Position numbers and translations under genes: made by a program. Positions 42,853 through 53,200 of a stretch of 58,707 nt of DNA are shown here, one piece after another. Numbering within the stretch: the stretch's first letter is position 1; each line of letters opens with the position of its first letter. The notes beneath the pieces were generated by a model. The model did not search any database. It had not been told where the DNA came from and worked only from the letters and a program-made list of their open reading frames with translations. This DNA is from Chloroflexota bacterium (GTDB taxonomy: Bacteria > Chloroflexota > Anaerolineae > UBA1429): NCBI GenBank assembly GCA_012719135.1, contig JAAYAW010000023.1:1-58707 (forward strand). Direction: 5' to 3'.

Positions 42853-43230
42853 TCAGGAGAACTCGAGGAGCGCCATCTCCGCGTTATCACCTTTACGCGG
42901 CTCCAGATCCAGCACACGCGTGTACCCTCCGGCACGTTCCGCGTACCTCGGCGCGATCTCGTCAAACAGCTTCGAGACCAGCCGGCGGTCGCCAAGAACC
43001 ACGGCGGCCTGGCGCCGTTCATGCACGTCCTGAGCGTCCGCTGCGCGCTTGCTCATGCCGCGCTTGGCCAGTGAAATAAGCTTATCGGCGTCCCCACGCA
43101 CCGCCAACGCCTTGGCCTTGGTGGTGCGAATACGCTCATGCTCCACGAGCGCCCGAACCAGATTGCGCCTGAGCGCCTGCCCGTGAGCGGCTGTTCGGCT
43201 CAGAGGGCGGCCGGCAACACGATGTCTCAT
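42853..43230 (-). CDS. rplQ: 50S ribosomal protein L17
   Basis: 125 residues with the MRHRVAGRPLSRTAAHGQAL start and LVRALVEHERIRTT typical of L17. Follows rpoA by 63 bases, its usual place. Confidence 0.97.
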   Translation of the reverse strand: MRHRVAGRPLSRTAAHGQALRRNLVRALVEHERIRTTKAKALAVRGDADKLISLAKRGMSKRAADAQDVHERRQAAVVLGDRRLVSKLFDEIAPRYAERAGGYTRVLDLEPRKGDNAEMALLEFS

Positions 43231-43293
43231 AACGTCATACCCCTCGTTAATATCACGTCCGTGCCGCTTCCGAAAGGACGGCGGCGCCGGCCT

Positions 43294-44244
43294 CTATTCG
43301 ACCTCATAGTCCTCAGGGAGATAGTGACTCTCCTTCAGGCGCGCCACCAGTTCCACCAGAGATTTCTGGCCAAAGTTGCGAATAGCCAGCATCTCATCGG
43401 TGCCCCGTGCCATTCGTTCCAGCACGTCACCCACCGTGTTGATGCTCGCCCGCTTCAGGCAGTTATACGCGCGCACCGCCAGATCCAGTTCTTCGATCGG
43501 GACGGAATACAGCTCGCCTGCGATACCACTCCGCCCGGTATCCTCGTCCAGATCCTCCACCTCGACATCGGAGAAGGCGGCCACCGGCTCTACGTGCTGC
43601 ACCAGTATGCGGGCCGCCTTGGTCAAGGCGTCGGCAGGCCGGACCGTACCGTCGGACCAGACCTCCATGATCAGGAGATCATAGTTCGTGATCTGCTCGA
43701 TGCGAGCCATCTCCACCCGGTACGCGGCCTTGACGATGGGCGAAAAGATCGCGTCCACCGGGATCTGGCCAATCGGCATCTCGCCATGTTGGTCTGAAGG
43801 CACATAACCCTTGCCCTGCTCCACGACAAACTCCAGATCGAGGTCGGAATCCAGCGTGTCCAGCGTCAGGATCTGCAGTTCTGGGTTAATGATATCGACG
43901 TCCGCTGGGGCCTCGATATCGCCGGCCGTGATAACGCTCTTGCCTCTTGCGGACACGTGCATGCGCACGGGTTCCTCAGAGTGCGATATCAGGCGCACCT
44001 GCTTGAGGTTCAGGAGCAACATGGTCATGTCTTCTTTGGCGCCCGGGATCGGCTGAAACTCGTGCGGCACATCAGAGACGCGCACAGAGGTGATTGCCGC
44101 CCCCGAAAGGGACGACAGCAGTATCCGCCTCAACGCAACCCCGACGGTCGTACCGAAACCACGCGACATCGGACCAATGGCGAACCGGCCATAGTTCTGC
44201 GTGCTGGCCTGCGCCTGGATCTTTGGTAGTACTTGATACAGCAA
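43294..44244 (-). CDS. rpoA: RNA polymerase alpha subunit
   Basis: 316 residues. The N-terminal dimerisation domain has GRFAIGPMSRGFGTTVG and ALRRILLSSL; the C-terminal domain (from about 245) has LDLAVRAYNCLKRASI, the stretch carrying the UP-element-binding arginine, and the helix-hairpin-helix RNFGQKSLVEL. The linker is acidic. Located between rpsD and rplQ as usual. Confidence 0.97.
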   Translation of the reverse strand: MLYQVLPKIQAQASTQNYGRFAIGPMSRGFGTTVGVALRRILLSSLSGAAITSVRVSDVPHEFQPIPGAKEDMTMLLLNLKQVRLISHSEEPVRMHVSARGKSVITAGDIEAPADVDIINPELQILTLDTLDSDLDLEFVVEQGKGYVPSDQHGEMPIGQIPVDAIFSPIVKAAYRVEMARIEQITNYDLLIMEVWSDGTVRPADALTKAARILVQHVEPVAAFSDVEVEDLDEDTGRSGIAGELYSVPIEELDLAVRAYNCLKRASINTVGDVLERMARGTDEMLAIRNFGQKSLVELVARLKESHYLPEDYEVE

Positions 44245-44341
44245 GGGAAACCCTCCTTACCTGCGCGGCGCCCGCCTCGCCGCGATTCAGAACGCGCGGG
44301 CGCCAGTCAACGTACGTTTGAACCCTGGTGAGAGGATCCCT

Positions 44342-44977
44342 CTACCGCGAGTAGTACTCAACCACGAGCTGCTCGTCGATGGGAATGTCGATTGACTCAC
44401 GCGCGGGCAGGGCATTCACCACAGCGGACATTTCCTCCGCCTTGAGCGAAAGCCAAGCCGGCACTGTCTGGTGCTCCAGGACCTCGCGAATCTCACGGAA
44501 GTAGGCGTTTCCACGGCTCCGCTCCCGAACCGCGACGACATCCCCTGGCGACACCAACGCCGAGGGAGCATCCGTTCTGCGACCGTTCAGGTCAATGTGC
44601 CCGTGAGAAACCAGCTGCCGCGCCTGCGCCCGGGATTCTGCCAGGCCCAGCCGGTATACTACGTTATCCAGGCGAGTCTCCAGGATGACGATGAGGTTCG
44701 CGCCAGTCTGCCCACGCATCCGTTCCGCCAGTTCATAATAGCGACGGAACTGCTGCTCCAGCACCCCGTAGATGCGGCGCAGGCGCTGCTTCTCGCGCAA
44801 CTGCTGGCCGTAATCCGACACCTGTCTTCTGAACTGCGCCTGTCGGCCATGGTCGCCCGGTGCGAACGCCCGCTTCTCCATGGCGCACTTGGGAGATAGG
44901 CATCGCGAGCCCTTGAGGAAGAGCTTCATACCCTCTCGTCGACACTGCTTGCAGACCGAATCCGTATACCTGGCCAT
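44342..44977 (-). CDS. rpsD: 30S ribosomal protein S4, zinc-binding form
   Basis: 211 residues with N-terminal Cys9, Cys12, Cys26 and Cys31 that form the zinc knuckle of the Cys-containing (C+) S4 type. The S4 RNA-binding domain follows ([20 protein letters not shown]). Primary 16S rRNA binder; S4 commonly regulates alpha-operon translation in other bacteria. Confidence 0.97.
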   Translation of the reverse strand: MARYTDSVCKQCRREGMKLFLKGSRCLSPKCAMEKRAFAPGDHGRQAQFRRQVSDYGQQLREKQRLRRIYGVLEQQFRRYYELAERMRGQTGANLIVILETRLDNVVYRLGLAESRAQARQLVSHGHIDLNGRRTDAPSALVSPGDVVAVRERSRGNAYFREIREVLEHQTVPAWLSLKAEEMSAVVNALPARESIDIPIDEQLVVEYYSR

Positions 44978-45112
44978 TCATCCTCCTGAGATCTGCCAAA
45001 GCCATCAGACCGTATGCTCCAGGCCATTGGCTCTGGTAGCGGGTTTACGTCGGACTCTACGTCTTCCCCGCTGACTGTGAATCAACTCCCGTTGCCTATG
45101 AACCCACTCGCT

Positions 45113-45505
45113 CTAGATGCGGCGCTTTTTGGGCGGCCTGCAGCCGTTATGCGGGATGGGCGTCACATCTGTGATCGACCGCACATGCAGACCGGAGGCC
45201 TGCAGTTGGCGGAGTACCGCCTCTCGCCCGGGACCCGGTCCCTTGACGAACACGTCTACGTCTCGCATCCCCATGTCCATAGCCGACCGGCTGACCACAC
45301 TTGCAGCCGTCTGCGCGGCAAAGGGAGTGCTCTTGCGCGAACCGCGAAAATCCTGGCCCGCGTTGCGCCACGCCAGCACGCCACCTTCCGGATCCGTCAC
45401 CGTAATGATGGTGTTGTTAAAGGTCGCCTGAACGTATACGCGCCCGCGCGGCACATTCCTGCGCTCACGACGTACGCTGCGGCCCCGAGTTCTTCTCCGC
45501 CCCAT
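45113..45505 (-). CDS. rpsK: 30S ribosomal protein S11
   Basis: 130 residues. [15 protein letters not shown] and the tail [11 protein letters not shown] are the S11 signatures. 27 bases after rpsM. Confidence 0.97.
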   Translation of the reverse strand: MGRRRTRGRSVRRERRNVPRGRVYVQATFNNTIITVTDPEGGVLAWRNAGQDFRGSRKSTPFAAQTAASVVSRSAMDMGMRDVDVFVKGPGPGREAVLRQLQASGLHVRSITDVTPIPHNGCRPPKKRRI

Positions 45506-45532
45506 ATATCGTTTACCCCCTGAGCCCTGCTG

Positions 45533-45916
45533 TTACTTCTTTTCCGAGGAGCGCTTCTTGCCGGCCACCGCACGTCTGGGCCCGCGCCGCGTGCGCGCGT
45601 TCGTCTTGGTCCGCTGCCCGCGGACGGGCAGGTTGCGGCGGTGCCTCAGCCCACGGTAACTGCCGATATCGACCAGCCGCTTGATGTTCATGGCCACTTC
45701 GCGTCGAAGATCGCCTTCGACCACATAGTCCTGGCCAATCACCTCTCGCAGCCGTGCCACCTCAGCCTCCGTCAGGTCACGCCCACGGGTGTCCGGGCTA
45801 ACGTTCGTCTTGCCCAAGATCTGCCTGCTACGCGATAGACCGATGCCGTAGATGTACGTCAGGCCCACTTCCACGCGCTTCTCGTTCGGTATGTCAATCC
45901 CTGCAATACGCGGCAT
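45533..45916 (-). CDS. rpsM: 30S ribosomal protein S13
   Basis: 127 residues. ARIAGIDIP-type start ([15 protein letters not shown]), [24 protein letters not shown] near the C-terminus, then a basic tail ending KKRSSEKK. Contacts tRNA in the A/P sites and 23S rRNA. Confidence 0.97.
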   Translation of the reverse strand: MPRIAGIDIPNEKRVEVGLTYIYGIGLSRSRQILGKTNVSPDTRGRDLTEAEVARLREVIGQDYVVEGDLRREVAMNIKRLVDIGSYRGLRHRRNLPVRGQRTKTNARTRRGPRRAVAGKKRSSEKK

Positions 45917-45976
45917 TCAAGCTCCTCCCTGCGATCGATCCCCCGAGCAGCTTCCCCTGCGCGGGATGTGGCTCCC

Positions 45977-46090
45977 CTATCCCTGACGCTGCTTATGGCG
46001 CGGGTTCTCACAGATGATCCGCACAACTCCGTTGCGCCGGATGATCTTGCACTTTTCGCATCGCTTTTTCACCGAAGGCTTAACCTTCAT
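45977..46090 (-). CDS. rpmJ: 50S ribosomal protein L36, zinc-binding form
   Basis: 37 residues read directly from the bases: [15 protein letters not shown] at the start and [10 protein letters not shown] at the end. Cys11, Cys14, Cys27 and His32 form the CCCH zinc site. It starts 2 bases after the map stop. Confidence 0.96.
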   Translation of the reverse strand: MKVKPSVKKRCEKCKIIRRNGVVRIICENPRHKQRQG

Positions 46091-46092
46091 CC

Positions 46093-46863
46093 CTATGCCT
46101 CCCCGACTTGATCCTCTGGCGGCAGAGTCAGGATCTCCGCGCCGTTTTCAGTAACCAGAACCGTGTGCTCAAAGTGCGCCGATACAGACCCATCCGCCGT
46201 GACCACCGTCCATCCGTCATCCAGCACCTTTGTGCTGTATCCCCCGAGCGTAAGCATCGGCTCCAGGCAGAACGTCATGCCCTCTCGCAATCTCAGTCCG
46301 CCGCCGGGGGGACCCCAATTCCGGATGCTTGGTGGTTCATGCATGGCCTGGCCGATGCCATGGCCACCGTATTCACGCACAACCTCGCAACCTGCATCTC
46401 GCGCGACACGTTCGATGGCGTGCGATACATCACCCATCCGCGCACCCTCTCGCACCGCCGCGATCCCCGCCTGGAGCGATGCTTCCGTGGCCCGAATCAG
46501 AGTTGCTACGGCCTCTGATACCGATCCGACAGGCACCGTCACGGCGGCATCTCCATGGTATCCCTGCCAAATGGCGCCCACGTCGATGCTCACGACATCC
46601 CCATCCTCCAACACGCGAGGCCCTGGGATACCGTGCACGATCTCATCGTTGACAGACGCACACACACTCGCCGGGTAGCCGTGGTATCCCTTGAACGATG
46701 GTATCCCACCGGCCTTCCGGATGATCTCCTCCGCCGCGGCATCAAGCTCGCGGGTGGCCAGCCCGGGCCTGACCATCTCGGAGATCCCCCGAAGAACGCG
46801 GGCCACGATCTGGCCCGCAATACGCATACGATCAAGCTCATCACACGACCGACGGGGCACCAT
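46093..46863 (-). CDS. map: Methionine aminopeptidase, type I
   Basis: 256 residues. Removes N-terminal Met from new proteins. The five metal ligands are visible: Asp94, Asp105, His168, Glu201 and Glu232 (in VSIDVG, HGDAAV, GGHGIG, CLEPM and HFEHT). There is no N-terminal zinc-finger extension. Follows adk by 32 bases. Confidence 0.96.
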   Translation of the reverse strand: MVPRRSCDELDRMRIAGQIVARVLRGISEMVRPGLATRELDAAAEEIIRKAGGIPSFKGYHGYPASVCASVNDEIVHGIPGPRVLEDGDVVSIDVGAIWQGYHGDAAVTVPVGSVSEAVATLIRATEASLQAGIAAVREGARMGDVSHAIERVARDAGCEVVREYGGHGIGQAMHEPPSIRNWGPPGGGLRLREGMTFCLEPMLTLGGYSTKVLDDGWTVVTADGSVSAHFEHTVLVTENGAEILTLPPEDQVGEA

Positions 46864-46895
46864 ATTCTACAGCCTTTGCCTGTTCGTGTCCACTG

Positions 46896-47549
46896 CTACA
46901 AAGCCGCCTCTACGGCTTGCCTGATCTGCGCGCCAACCTCCGCGGGAGGGCGCTCCCCGTCGATATCGACGAGCAGTCCCTTCGACCGGTAGTACGCCTC
47001 CAGAGGGGCCGTCTGCTCCTGGTAAACCAGGATGCGCCTCTCTTGCGTGGCGCGGTTATCGTCTTCCCTTTGGAAAAGCTCGCCGCCGCACTTGTCACAG
47101 ACGCCAGACACCTTCTCTGGGCTGAACAACCGGTGGTAGATCTCGCCGCACCGTGAGCAGGTCCATCGCCCTGCGAGGCGCTCCAAAAGCACCCCGGCAT
47201 CGACGGCGATGTTCAGCACGACGTCCACACCGCGCCCCATCTCCCGCAGCAGACGATCCAGCGCCTCAGCCTGTCCCACCGTGCGTGGGAAACCATCGAA
47301 CACCACACCCTTGGCACAGTCGGCTTGCGCTATGCGGCTCGCGACCATCCCGATGGTGATCTCATCTGGCACGAGCTCGCCCTTTTCCATATAGCCGCGT
47401 GCTTTCCGACCGAGCTCCGTCTCACGCGCAAGGTTGTCGCGAAACAGATCCCCGCTCGATACACGCGGAATTGGTAGCCAGCTCTGCATGAGCTCGCCCT
47501 GTGTGCCCTTGCCAGCGCCCGGTCCGCCGAGGAGTATGATATCCACCAT
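46896..47549 (-). CDS. adk: Adenylate kinase with zinc-finger lid
   Basis: 217 residues. P-loop GGPGAGKGT (8-16), DGFPRT (85-90), and a LID with Cys131, Cys134, Cys151 and Cys154, the four-cysteine zinc form common in Gram-positives. Interconverts ATP, ADP and AMP. It begins 5 bases after the secY stop. Confidence 0.97.
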   Translation of the reverse strand: MVDIILLGGPGAGKGTQGELMQSWLPIPRVSSGDLFRDNLARETELGRKARGYMEKGELVPDEITIGMVASRIAQADCAKGVVFDGFPRTVGQAEALDRLLREMGRGVDVVLNIAVDAGVLLERLAGRWTCSRCGEIYHRLFSPEKVSGVCDKCGGELFQREDDNRATQERRILVYQEQTAPLEAYYRSKGLLVDIDGERPPAEVGAQIRQAVEAAL

Positions 47550-47554
47550 GGCGT

Positions 47555-48859
47555 CTACCTCATCCTCCGGATAAAGCCCTCGTAATGCCGCATCATCAGC
47601 TGTGCCTCGAGCTGCTTCATCGTATCCAGCACCACGCCCACGACGATCAGGAGCCCCGTGCTGGTCAGCAACATCTGGTTGCTACCGGTGACCAACTGAA
47701 CAAGGAACGGCATGATGGCAATCAACCCCAGGAACAACGCCCCAACCAGCGTGATCCGCCGAACCACGCCCTGCAGGTACTCTGCTGTGCGCACCCCAGG
47801 TCGGATCCCCGGCACAAAGCCACCCTGTCGCCTCAACGTCTCTGGGAGATCCTGCTGCTGGAAGATGACATCCGTGTAAAAGTAGGTAAACCCGACCACC
47901 AGGGAGAAATACAGAATCCAGTAGAACACGCCATCCGAATCGAACAGTCTGGAAATGCCCGTCGCGAGGCTGGAAATCCAGGCCGTGCCCGACCCCACAA
48001 AGTAGCTCGCGACAACGCCCGGGAGCATAATGATCGAAACGGCAAAGATCAATGGGATCATCCCGGCCGAGTTGACCTGCAACGGGATGTGCGTGCTCTG
48101 CCCGCCATAGATCCGGTTCCCGCGAACCCTCTTGGCATAGTGCACCGGCACTCTCCGCTGACCTTCGTGCACCAGGACGATGCCCACCACGGTAACCGCC
48201 GTGATTCCCAGGAACACGAAAATCGACCAAGGGTTCGTCACAGCCATTTGGGCCATCTGCTGAGGTATACCCGAGATGATGCCCCCAAAGATGATCAACG
48301 AGATACCGTTTCCGATCCCCTGGTCATCGATCAGCTTACCCATCCAGATCGCCAACATCGTGCCACCGGCGAGCGTCAGCAGAATCGCCAGAGTCGGAAG
48401 CCAGGTTCCCCCCGCAAAACCAAAGTTGGCGATAGCTGGCCCACCGGCACCTGCCGACTGCGCCAGAAGAGACGTCTGCCCGAGCCCGTACAGCAGCGCC
48501 AACGGTATCGTCAAGAGCATCGTGTACTGGTTGACCTTATCCCGCCCCGCCTCGCCTTCCTTGCTCAGGCGATCCAGAAACGGGATGATCGGCGTCAGCA
48601 ACTGCAACACGATCTGAGCGGTGATATACGGGTAAACGCCCAAAGCCATAACCGAGTAGTTGGACATCGCCCCGCCAGAGAACATGTCCAACAACCCCAG
48701 CAACTGGTTGGATTGGAACAACATCCTCAGGGCTTCCAGATCAACGCCCGGAATCGGTACATGCGCCGCGAACCGGTAGATCACGAGGATGACGAGCGTA
48801 AAGACGATCTTCTTCCTCAGATCCGGAACCTTGAACGCATTGGATACTGCTTGCAGCAT
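47555..48859 (-). CDS. secY: Protein translocase channel subunit SecY
   Basis: 434 residues, ten helices. Landmarks are the N-terminal FTLVILVIYRFAAHVPIPGVD, the plug/TM2 region (MFSGGAMSNYSVMALGVYPYI) and the TM7-8 loop with YTDVIFQQQDLPE. Central pore of the Sec machinery, in its usual place after rplO. Confidence 0.97.
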   Translation of the reverse strand: MLQAVSNAFKVPDLRKKIVFTLVILVIYRFAAHVPIPGVDLEALRMLFQSNQLLGLLDMFSGGAMSNYSVMALGVYPYITAQIVLQLLTPIIPFLDRLSKEGEAGRDKVNQYTMLLTIPLALLYGLGQTSLLAQSAGAGGPAIANFGFAGGTWLPTLAILLTLAGGTMLAIWMGKLIDDQGIGNGISLIIFGGIISGIPQQMAQMAVTNPWSIFVFLGITAVTVVGIVLVHEGQRRVPVHYAKRVRGNRIYGGQSTHIPLQVNSAGMIPLIFAVSIIMLPGVVASYFVGSGTAWISSLATGISRLFDSDGVFYWILYFSLVVGFTYFYTDVIFQQQDLPETLRRQGGFVPGIRPGVRTAEYLQGVVRRITLVGALFLGLIAIMPFLVQLVTGSNQMLLTSTGLLIVVGVVLDTMKQLEAQLMMRHYEGFIRRMR

Positions 48860-48898
48860 GCGCTTCTCCAGTGGTACGGTGCTCCCGGCGGCCGGGTT

Positions 48899-49345
48899 CT
48901 AGCTCAGCACTTCGGCCGTTCCGCCGGCCGCCTCGATCTTTGTCCGTGCCTCGGCGGAGAACTTGTCCGCCCGAACGGTCAGAGGACGCTCAAGCTCACC
49001 ATTCGCGAGTACTTTGATCGGAAGATCGCAGTTCTTCACAAGCCCGACACCCATCAACAGCTCCGGATCCACGACCGTGCCCGCCTCGAACACCGCCAGA
49101 TCCCCGATGTTGACCGGTACGTACTCCACGCGGTTCACATTCCTGAACCCGCGCTTGTGGGCCAGCCGACGCACCATCGGGTTCTGACCACCCTCAAAGA
49201 ACACATGCCCACCGCGCCCGGCGCGTGAGCCCTGTCCCTTTGTGCCAAAGCCTGCTGTCTTGCCTTGGCCGGCCGCGATACCGCGACCGCGCCGCTTGCG
49301 TGGCGACTTGGCCCCCGGCGATTGCCTCAGCTCATCGATCCTCAT
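48899..49345 (-). CDS. rplO: 50S ribosomal protein L15
   Basis: 148 residues with the glycine/arginine-rich N-terminus (SPRKRRGRGIAAGQGKTAG) and GGQNPMVRRLAHKRGF. Its ATG overlaps the rpmD stop by 4 bases (ATGA), implying translational coupling. Confidence 0.97.
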   Translation of the reverse strand: MRIDELRQSPGAKSPRKRRGRGIAAGQGKTAGFGTKGQGSRAGRGGHVFFEGGQNPMVRRLAHKRGFRNVNRVEYVPVNIGDLAVFEAGTVVDPELLMGVGLVKNCDLPIKVLANGELERPLTVRADKFSAEARTKIEAAGGTAEVLS

Positions 49346-49533
49346 GATGCCACCTCTTCAACGCGCACCAGGTGCCTCACGCTCGCCACCATTCCCAGGA
49401 TGGGTGCGCTGGCCTCCTGCTCAACTGTATGCCCGATGTGCCTCAGCCCGAGCGCCTTGATCGTCGCCTTTTGGCGCTTGCTAAAGCCGATCGCGCTCCT
49501 GACATAGGTGATGCGCAGTACCTTATTCTGCAT
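49342..49533 (-). CDS. rpmD: 50S ribosomal protein L30
   Basis: 63 residues ([17 protein letters not shown], then [11 protein letters not shown]). The start ATG 49533 lies inside the end of rpsE (11-base overlap) and has GGAGGG nine bases upstream; the longer frame to 49602 would be a shadow of rpsE. Confidence 0.95.
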   Translation of the reverse strand: MQNKVLRITYVRSAIGFSKRQKATIKALGLRHIGHTVEQEASAPILGMVASVRHLVRVEEVAS

Positions 49534-50065
49534 TTCGAACAACCCTCCAGGGGGGTAGCAGCTCCGCCACGGTCTTGCCACGTGCCTCTGCACGGTGCTC
49601 AATCGGAGTCAGCTCCTGCAGCGCCTGGAACGTGGCCATCACCACGTTGAAGGAGTTGTCACTGCCCATGGACTTGCTGAGCACGTCATGCACGCCCGCT
49701 GCCTCAACCACGGCACGCACACCGCCTCCCGCAATAACCCCAGTACCCGGCGAGGCCGGCTTGAGCATCACTCTGGCGGCGCCGTAGCGCACAGTGATAT
49801 CGTGCGGGATCGTACGGCCAAAGAGCGGCACGGTTACCATGCGTGACTTGCCTCGCTCTACGGCCTTGCGGATCGCGCTGGGCACATCGCGGGACTTGCC
49901 CACGCCAACGCCCACGCGTCCTGCTCCATCTCCCACCACGACCAGTACACGAAAGGCAAAGCGCCGGCCGCCCTTGACCACCTTGGCGACGCGATCGATG
50001 CTGACGACGCGCTCCTGGAGCTCTTCGCCTTCGCCGTACTCGTCGTACCTGCTTCTATCGCTCAT
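49523..50065 (-). CDS. rpsE: 30S ribosomal protein S5
   Basis: 180 residues with the double-stranded-RNA-binding-like N-domain ([19 protein letters not shown]) and the [15 protein letters not shown] segment. A short acidic N-tail is normal. Helps ribosomal accuracy. Confidence 0.97.
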   Translation of the reverse strand: MSDRSRYDEYGEGEELQERVVSIDRVAKVVKGGRRFAFRVLVVVGDGAGRVGVGVGKSRDVPSAIRKAVERGKSRMVTVPLFGRTIPHDITVRYGAARVMLKPASPGTGVIAGGGVRAVVEAAGVHDVLSKSMGSDNSFNVVMATFQALQELTPIEHRAEARGKTVAELLPPWRVVRNAE

Positions 50066-50112
50066 GTATCTCTCCTCACTTAGCCTGCCTCAACTGGCGG
50101 GTGAAACAAGGG

Positions 50113-50481
50113 CTAGAACTCCAGCCCGGCCTCTCGGGCGGCGTCAGCAAGAGCCTTGACGCGGCCGTGATACTGAAACCCGCCGCGGTCGAACACCACG
50201 GAACTAATGCCCGCGGCCTTTGCGCGAGCCGCGATCGCCCGGCCGACCACCCGTGCGCAGTCCGTCTTGGTCAAGCCATTGCACTGGGCACTCAACTCTC
50301 CGTCGATCGTTGAGGCAGAAGCCAGAGTATGCCCCGCTGCATCGTCGATCACCTGAGCATAGATATGCTCCAGGCTCCGAAACACGTTCAGCCGGGGACG
50401 CGCTGCCGAGCCCTGCACCTTACTGCGAACGCGGCGATGCCGGCGAAGGCGCGCCTGACGAACATCCTGAACTCCACTCAT
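50113..50481 (-). CDS. rplR: 50S ribosomal protein L18
   Basis: 122 residues, with [20 protein letters not shown] and the conserved end [26 protein letters not shown] (5S rRNA binder). ATG overlaps the rplF stop as ATGA. Confidence 0.97.
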   Translation of the reverse strand: MSGVQDVRQARLRRHRRVRSKVQGSAARPRLNVFRSLEHIYAQVIDDAAGHTLASASTIDGELSAQCNGLTKTDCARVVGRAIAARAKAAGISSVVFDRGGFQYHGRVKALADAAREAGLEF

Positions 50482-51032
50482 TTCTTGCCTCCAGCCCTAC
50501 CGGCCTTGCCCGCCTTACGCCGAATGACTTCGCCGTCGTAAGCGATACCGGTGCCATGATACGGCTCCGGCTTGCGGACTGCGCGGATGCGCGCGGCGAT
50601 CTCTCCGACAACCGCTTTGTCGGCACCAAGCACATCCACGAAACGGCCCGTCCGGTCTACCTCATAGCTGATGCCTTCAGGCGCCACGATCTGCACCGGA
50701 TGGCTGTAACCCACGTTCAGTACCAGCGTATTTCCCTGGACTTCCGCGCGGTATCCAACACCGGTGATGATCAGGCGCTTGGTGAACCCTTCGGAAACGC
50801 CCGTCACCATGTTCGCTAGCAGGGCCCGGGTCATACCATGAAGCGCCCTGTTCTGCTGCGCGTCATCTGGCCTAGCGACGCTCAGCACGCCGCCCTCCAA
50901 AGCCACCTGCATCTTGGGGTGTACGTCGAACGCCAGAGTCCCCTTGGGCCCCTGTACTGTAACCATCTGTCCATCAATGCCCACCTGCACGCTGCTCGGT
51001 ACCGCAATGGGCATACGTCCTACTCTTGACAC
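50478..51032 (-). CDS. rplF: 50S ribosomal protein L6
   Basis: 184 residues starting at GTG 51032 ([13 protein letters not shown]), which has GGGAGG eight bases upstream and matches the family N-terminus. The frame is open to 51203 but that part overlaps rpsH and is not L6-like. Ends with the [21 protein letters not shown] motif. Confidence 0.96.
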   Translation of the reverse strand: MSRVGRMPIAVPSSVQVGIDGQMVTVQGPKGTLAFDVHPKMQVALEGGVLSVARPDDAQQNRALHGMTRALLANMVTGVSEGFTKRLIITGVGYRAEVQGNTLVLNVGYSHPVQIVAPEGISYEVDRTGRFVDVLGADKAVVGEIAARIRAVRKPEPYHGTGIAYDGEVIRRKAGKAGRAGGKK

Positions 51033-51066
51033 AGTAACTACCTCCCGCTCAACGACGGCCCAGCGC

Positions 51067-51465
51067 CTACCAAACCTCGCAGAGGACTTCGCCACCCACG
51101 CCCTGTCGCCGGGCCTGGCGCCCCGCCAGCACACCCTTTGGCGTGGACAGAATGACGGTTCCCAGCCCGTAGCGTACCCAAGGTATCTCGCTCTTGCCCG
51201 CATAAATGCGGCAGCCCGGTTTGCTCACCCGCCGCAAACCCTGAATAAGGGGCTCCCGTCCCCGCGTGTACTTGAGGTACACCCGCAGCATGGGAAAGCG
51301 TCCGTCCCGGACGGTCTCATACCGCTCAATGTAGCCTTCCTCCTGGAAAACCTTGGCCAAAGCCTGCTTCACTCCGGAGAATGGAATCATCACATACCGC
51401 CGCCGCACGGCCTGGCCGTTGCGGATGCGCGTCAGCATGTCGGCAATGGGATCAGTTGAGCTCAT
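51067..51465 (-). CDS. rpsH: 30S ribosomal protein S8
   Basis: 132 residues from ATG 51465 (MSSTDPIADMLTRIRN, the family start). An upstream in-frame TTG at 51486 adds seven unconserved residues. Binds 16S rRNA and often represses spc-operon translation in other bacteria. Confidence 0.96.
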   Translation of the reverse strand: MSSTDPIADMLTRIRNGQAVRRRYVMIPFSGVKQALAKVFQEEGYIERYETVRDGRFPMLRVYLKYTRGREPLIQGLRRVSKPGCRIYAGKSEIPWVRYGLGTVILSTPKGVLAGRQARRQGVGGEVLCEVW

Positions 51466-51570
51466 CGAAATAGCACTCCCTTTCAACTCGGTAGCTGTGC
51501 CACCGCGTGCTCCATCCGCTACATGTACTCAATCACAAAGGCAGCCACGGACCTGCTGCACTCTCACCGG

Positions 51571-51753
51571 CTACCAGCTGGACTTGACGACCCCGGGGAT
51601 CTTGCCATCCATAGCCAGTTCTCGGAAACACACGCGACACAGATCAAAGCGCCGCATGTACCCCCGCGGGCGACCACAGCGCGAGCATCGGTTGCGCACT
51701 CGCACCTGGTACTTGCGGTTCTTTTCACGCGCGATAATCGACTTTTTCGCCAC
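51571..51753 (-). CDS. rpsN: 30S ribosomal protein S14, type Z
   Basis: 60 residues with Cys23, Cys26, Cys39 and Cys42, the zinc form of S14. Ends in the usual [10 protein letters not shown] 105-base gap separates it from rpsH, longer than most in this operon. Confidence 0.97.
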   Translation of the reverse strand: MAKKSIIAREKNRKYQVRVRNRCSRCGRPRGYMRRFDLCRVCFRELAMDGKIPGVVKSSW

Positions 51754-51801
51754 TCTGTATCTCTCCCATCCTCAGAGGCAAGCTAATCAGAACCCAGACC
51801 G

Positions 51802-52365
51802 CTAGGCCGCGGCGGCCTGGCTGCGGGATCCCACAAAAGGCATTCCCATGAGCTCAAGCAGACGCCGGCCCTCTTCGTCAGTCCTCGCGGAGGTGACGAT
51901 CGAGATCGACATTCCTCGCACCTTGTCGATCTCGTCATAGTCGATCTCGACAAAAGCAAGCTGCTCGGAAAGCCCGAGGGAGTAGTTGCCCCTCCCGTCG
52001 AATGATCGGCGCGACACCCCGCGAAAGTCGCGCTGACGAGGCAGCGCCACATTCACCAGCCGATCCAAAAACGCATACATGCGTTCCTGTCTCAGCGTAA
52101 CCATCACGCCGATGGGATTACCCTCACGCAGCTTAAAGTTGGCGATGGACTTTCGGGCACGAGTGACGATCGGCTTCTGTCCCGTGATTTTGGTCACGTC
52201 CCTCACCGCTGCCTCGATCGCGTTGGCATTCTGCAGCGCCTCGCCGAGCCCGATGTTCACCGTGATCTTTTCGATACGCGGCACTTGCATCACGCTCGTG
52301 TAGCCGAACTCTTCCATCATCCGGGGAACGATCTCATCCCGGTACTGTTGCTTCAGCCTATGCAT
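51802..52365 (-). CDS. rplE: 50S ribosomal protein L5
   Basis: 187 residues from ATG 52365 ([16 protein letters not shown]), with GGGGAG seven bases upstream; two earlier in-frame starts are poorer. [11 protein letters not shown] and [11 protein letters not shown] are family landmarks. 5S rRNA binder. Confidence 0.96.
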   Translation of the reverse strand: MHRLKQQYRDEIVPRMMEEFGYTSVMQVPRIEKITVNIGLGEALQNANAIEAAVRDVTKITGQKPIVTRARKSIANFKLREGNPIGVMVTLRQERMYAFLDRLVNVALPRQRDFRGVSRRSFDGRGNYSLGLSEQLAFVEIDYDEIDKVRGMSISIVTSARTDEEGRRLLELMGMPFVGSRSQAAAA

Positions 52366-52411
52366 CCTCATACTCCCCAGGCCCATGCCACTTCTGGTGC
52401 GGCCATTCGTC

Positions 52412-52723
52412 CTAGTCGATCACTTCATTGCACTTGCGGCAGACGCGCACCCTGCCATCAGCGGTGGACTCGATCCCGACCCTCGTCGGCTTGTCACACC
52501 GTGGGCACACCAACATCACGTTAGATACGTGAACCGGCGCCTCCATCTCAATGATACCCGGTTCGGTCCTCATATTCGCTGTACGACGCTGCGCCTTCTT
52601 GACCAGCTTTACCCCAGAAACGATCACGCGCTGTTCCTTGGGCATGGCCAAGCGCACCGTGCCGCGAGTACCCTTATCATTACCGCCGATCACCTCGACG
52701 GTGTCTCCTGCTCTGATCTTCAT
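52412..52723 (-). CDS. rplX: 50S ribosomal protein L24, with C-terminal CxxC pairs
   Basis: 103 residues. KOW motif at the N-terminus ([21 protein letters not shown]). The C-terminal part has Cys73, Cys76, Cys95 and Cys98, a likely zinc ribbon in place of the cysteine-free end of E. coli or B. subtilis L24. Confidence 0.96.
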   Translation of the reverse strand: MKIRAGDTVEVIGGNDKGTRGTVRLAMPKEQRVIVSGVKLVKKAQRRTANMRTEPGIIEMEAPVHVSNVMLVCPRCDKPTRVGIESTADGRVRVCRKCNEVID

Positions 52724-52758
52724 CGCCTACTCCTCACAACCCGATCGCGCATCCTGAG

Positions 52759-53127
52759 CTAGAGCACCTCAGGGGATAGGGAAACAATCCTCATGAACCC
52801 CGCGTCCCGGAGCTCTCGCCCAACGGGACCAAAGATGCGCGTGCCGCGCGGGTTCGTTTCGGCGTCCAGGATCACCGCGGCATTGTCATCAAAGCGCACA
52901 TAGGACCCGTCTGATCGCCCATATTCCTTCGCTGTGCGCACCACCACAGCTCGGACGACTTCCTTCTTCTTCACAGAGCTACCCGGTGTCGCTTCCTTGA
53001 CTGAGGCGATGATGATATCGCCCACCCCCGCGTAGCGCCGTCTCGTGCCGCCCAACACCTTGATGCACATGATCTCGCGCGCACCTGTGTTATCGGCGAC
53101 CGTTAGCTTCGTGTACGGCTGAATCAT
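52759..53127 (-). CDS. rplN: 50S ribosomal protein L14
   Basis: 122 residues: [19 protein letters not shown] start and [20 protein letters not shown], both diagnostic of L14. Confidence 0.98.
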   Translation of the reverse strand: MIQPYTKLTVADNTGAREIMCIKVLGGTRRRYAGVGDIIIASVKEATPGSSVKKKEVVRAVVVRTAKEYGRSDGSYVRFDDNAAVILDAETNPRGTRIFGPVGRELRDAGFMRIVSLSPEVL

Positions 53128-53200
53128 CTCGCGTCACTCCACTCTGTCGTAATGAGCCGGCGCATCACCCATCCAGGTTCAAGCGCCACTCGGAACTCAA

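Noticed and set aside
42612-43079. Plus-strand frame between truA and rplQ
   Set aside because: Antisense to truA and rplQ, with no coding features of its own.
47585-49228. 547-codon plus-strand frame across secY and rplO
   Set aside because: Antisense to two certain genes; long only because of third-position GC bias.
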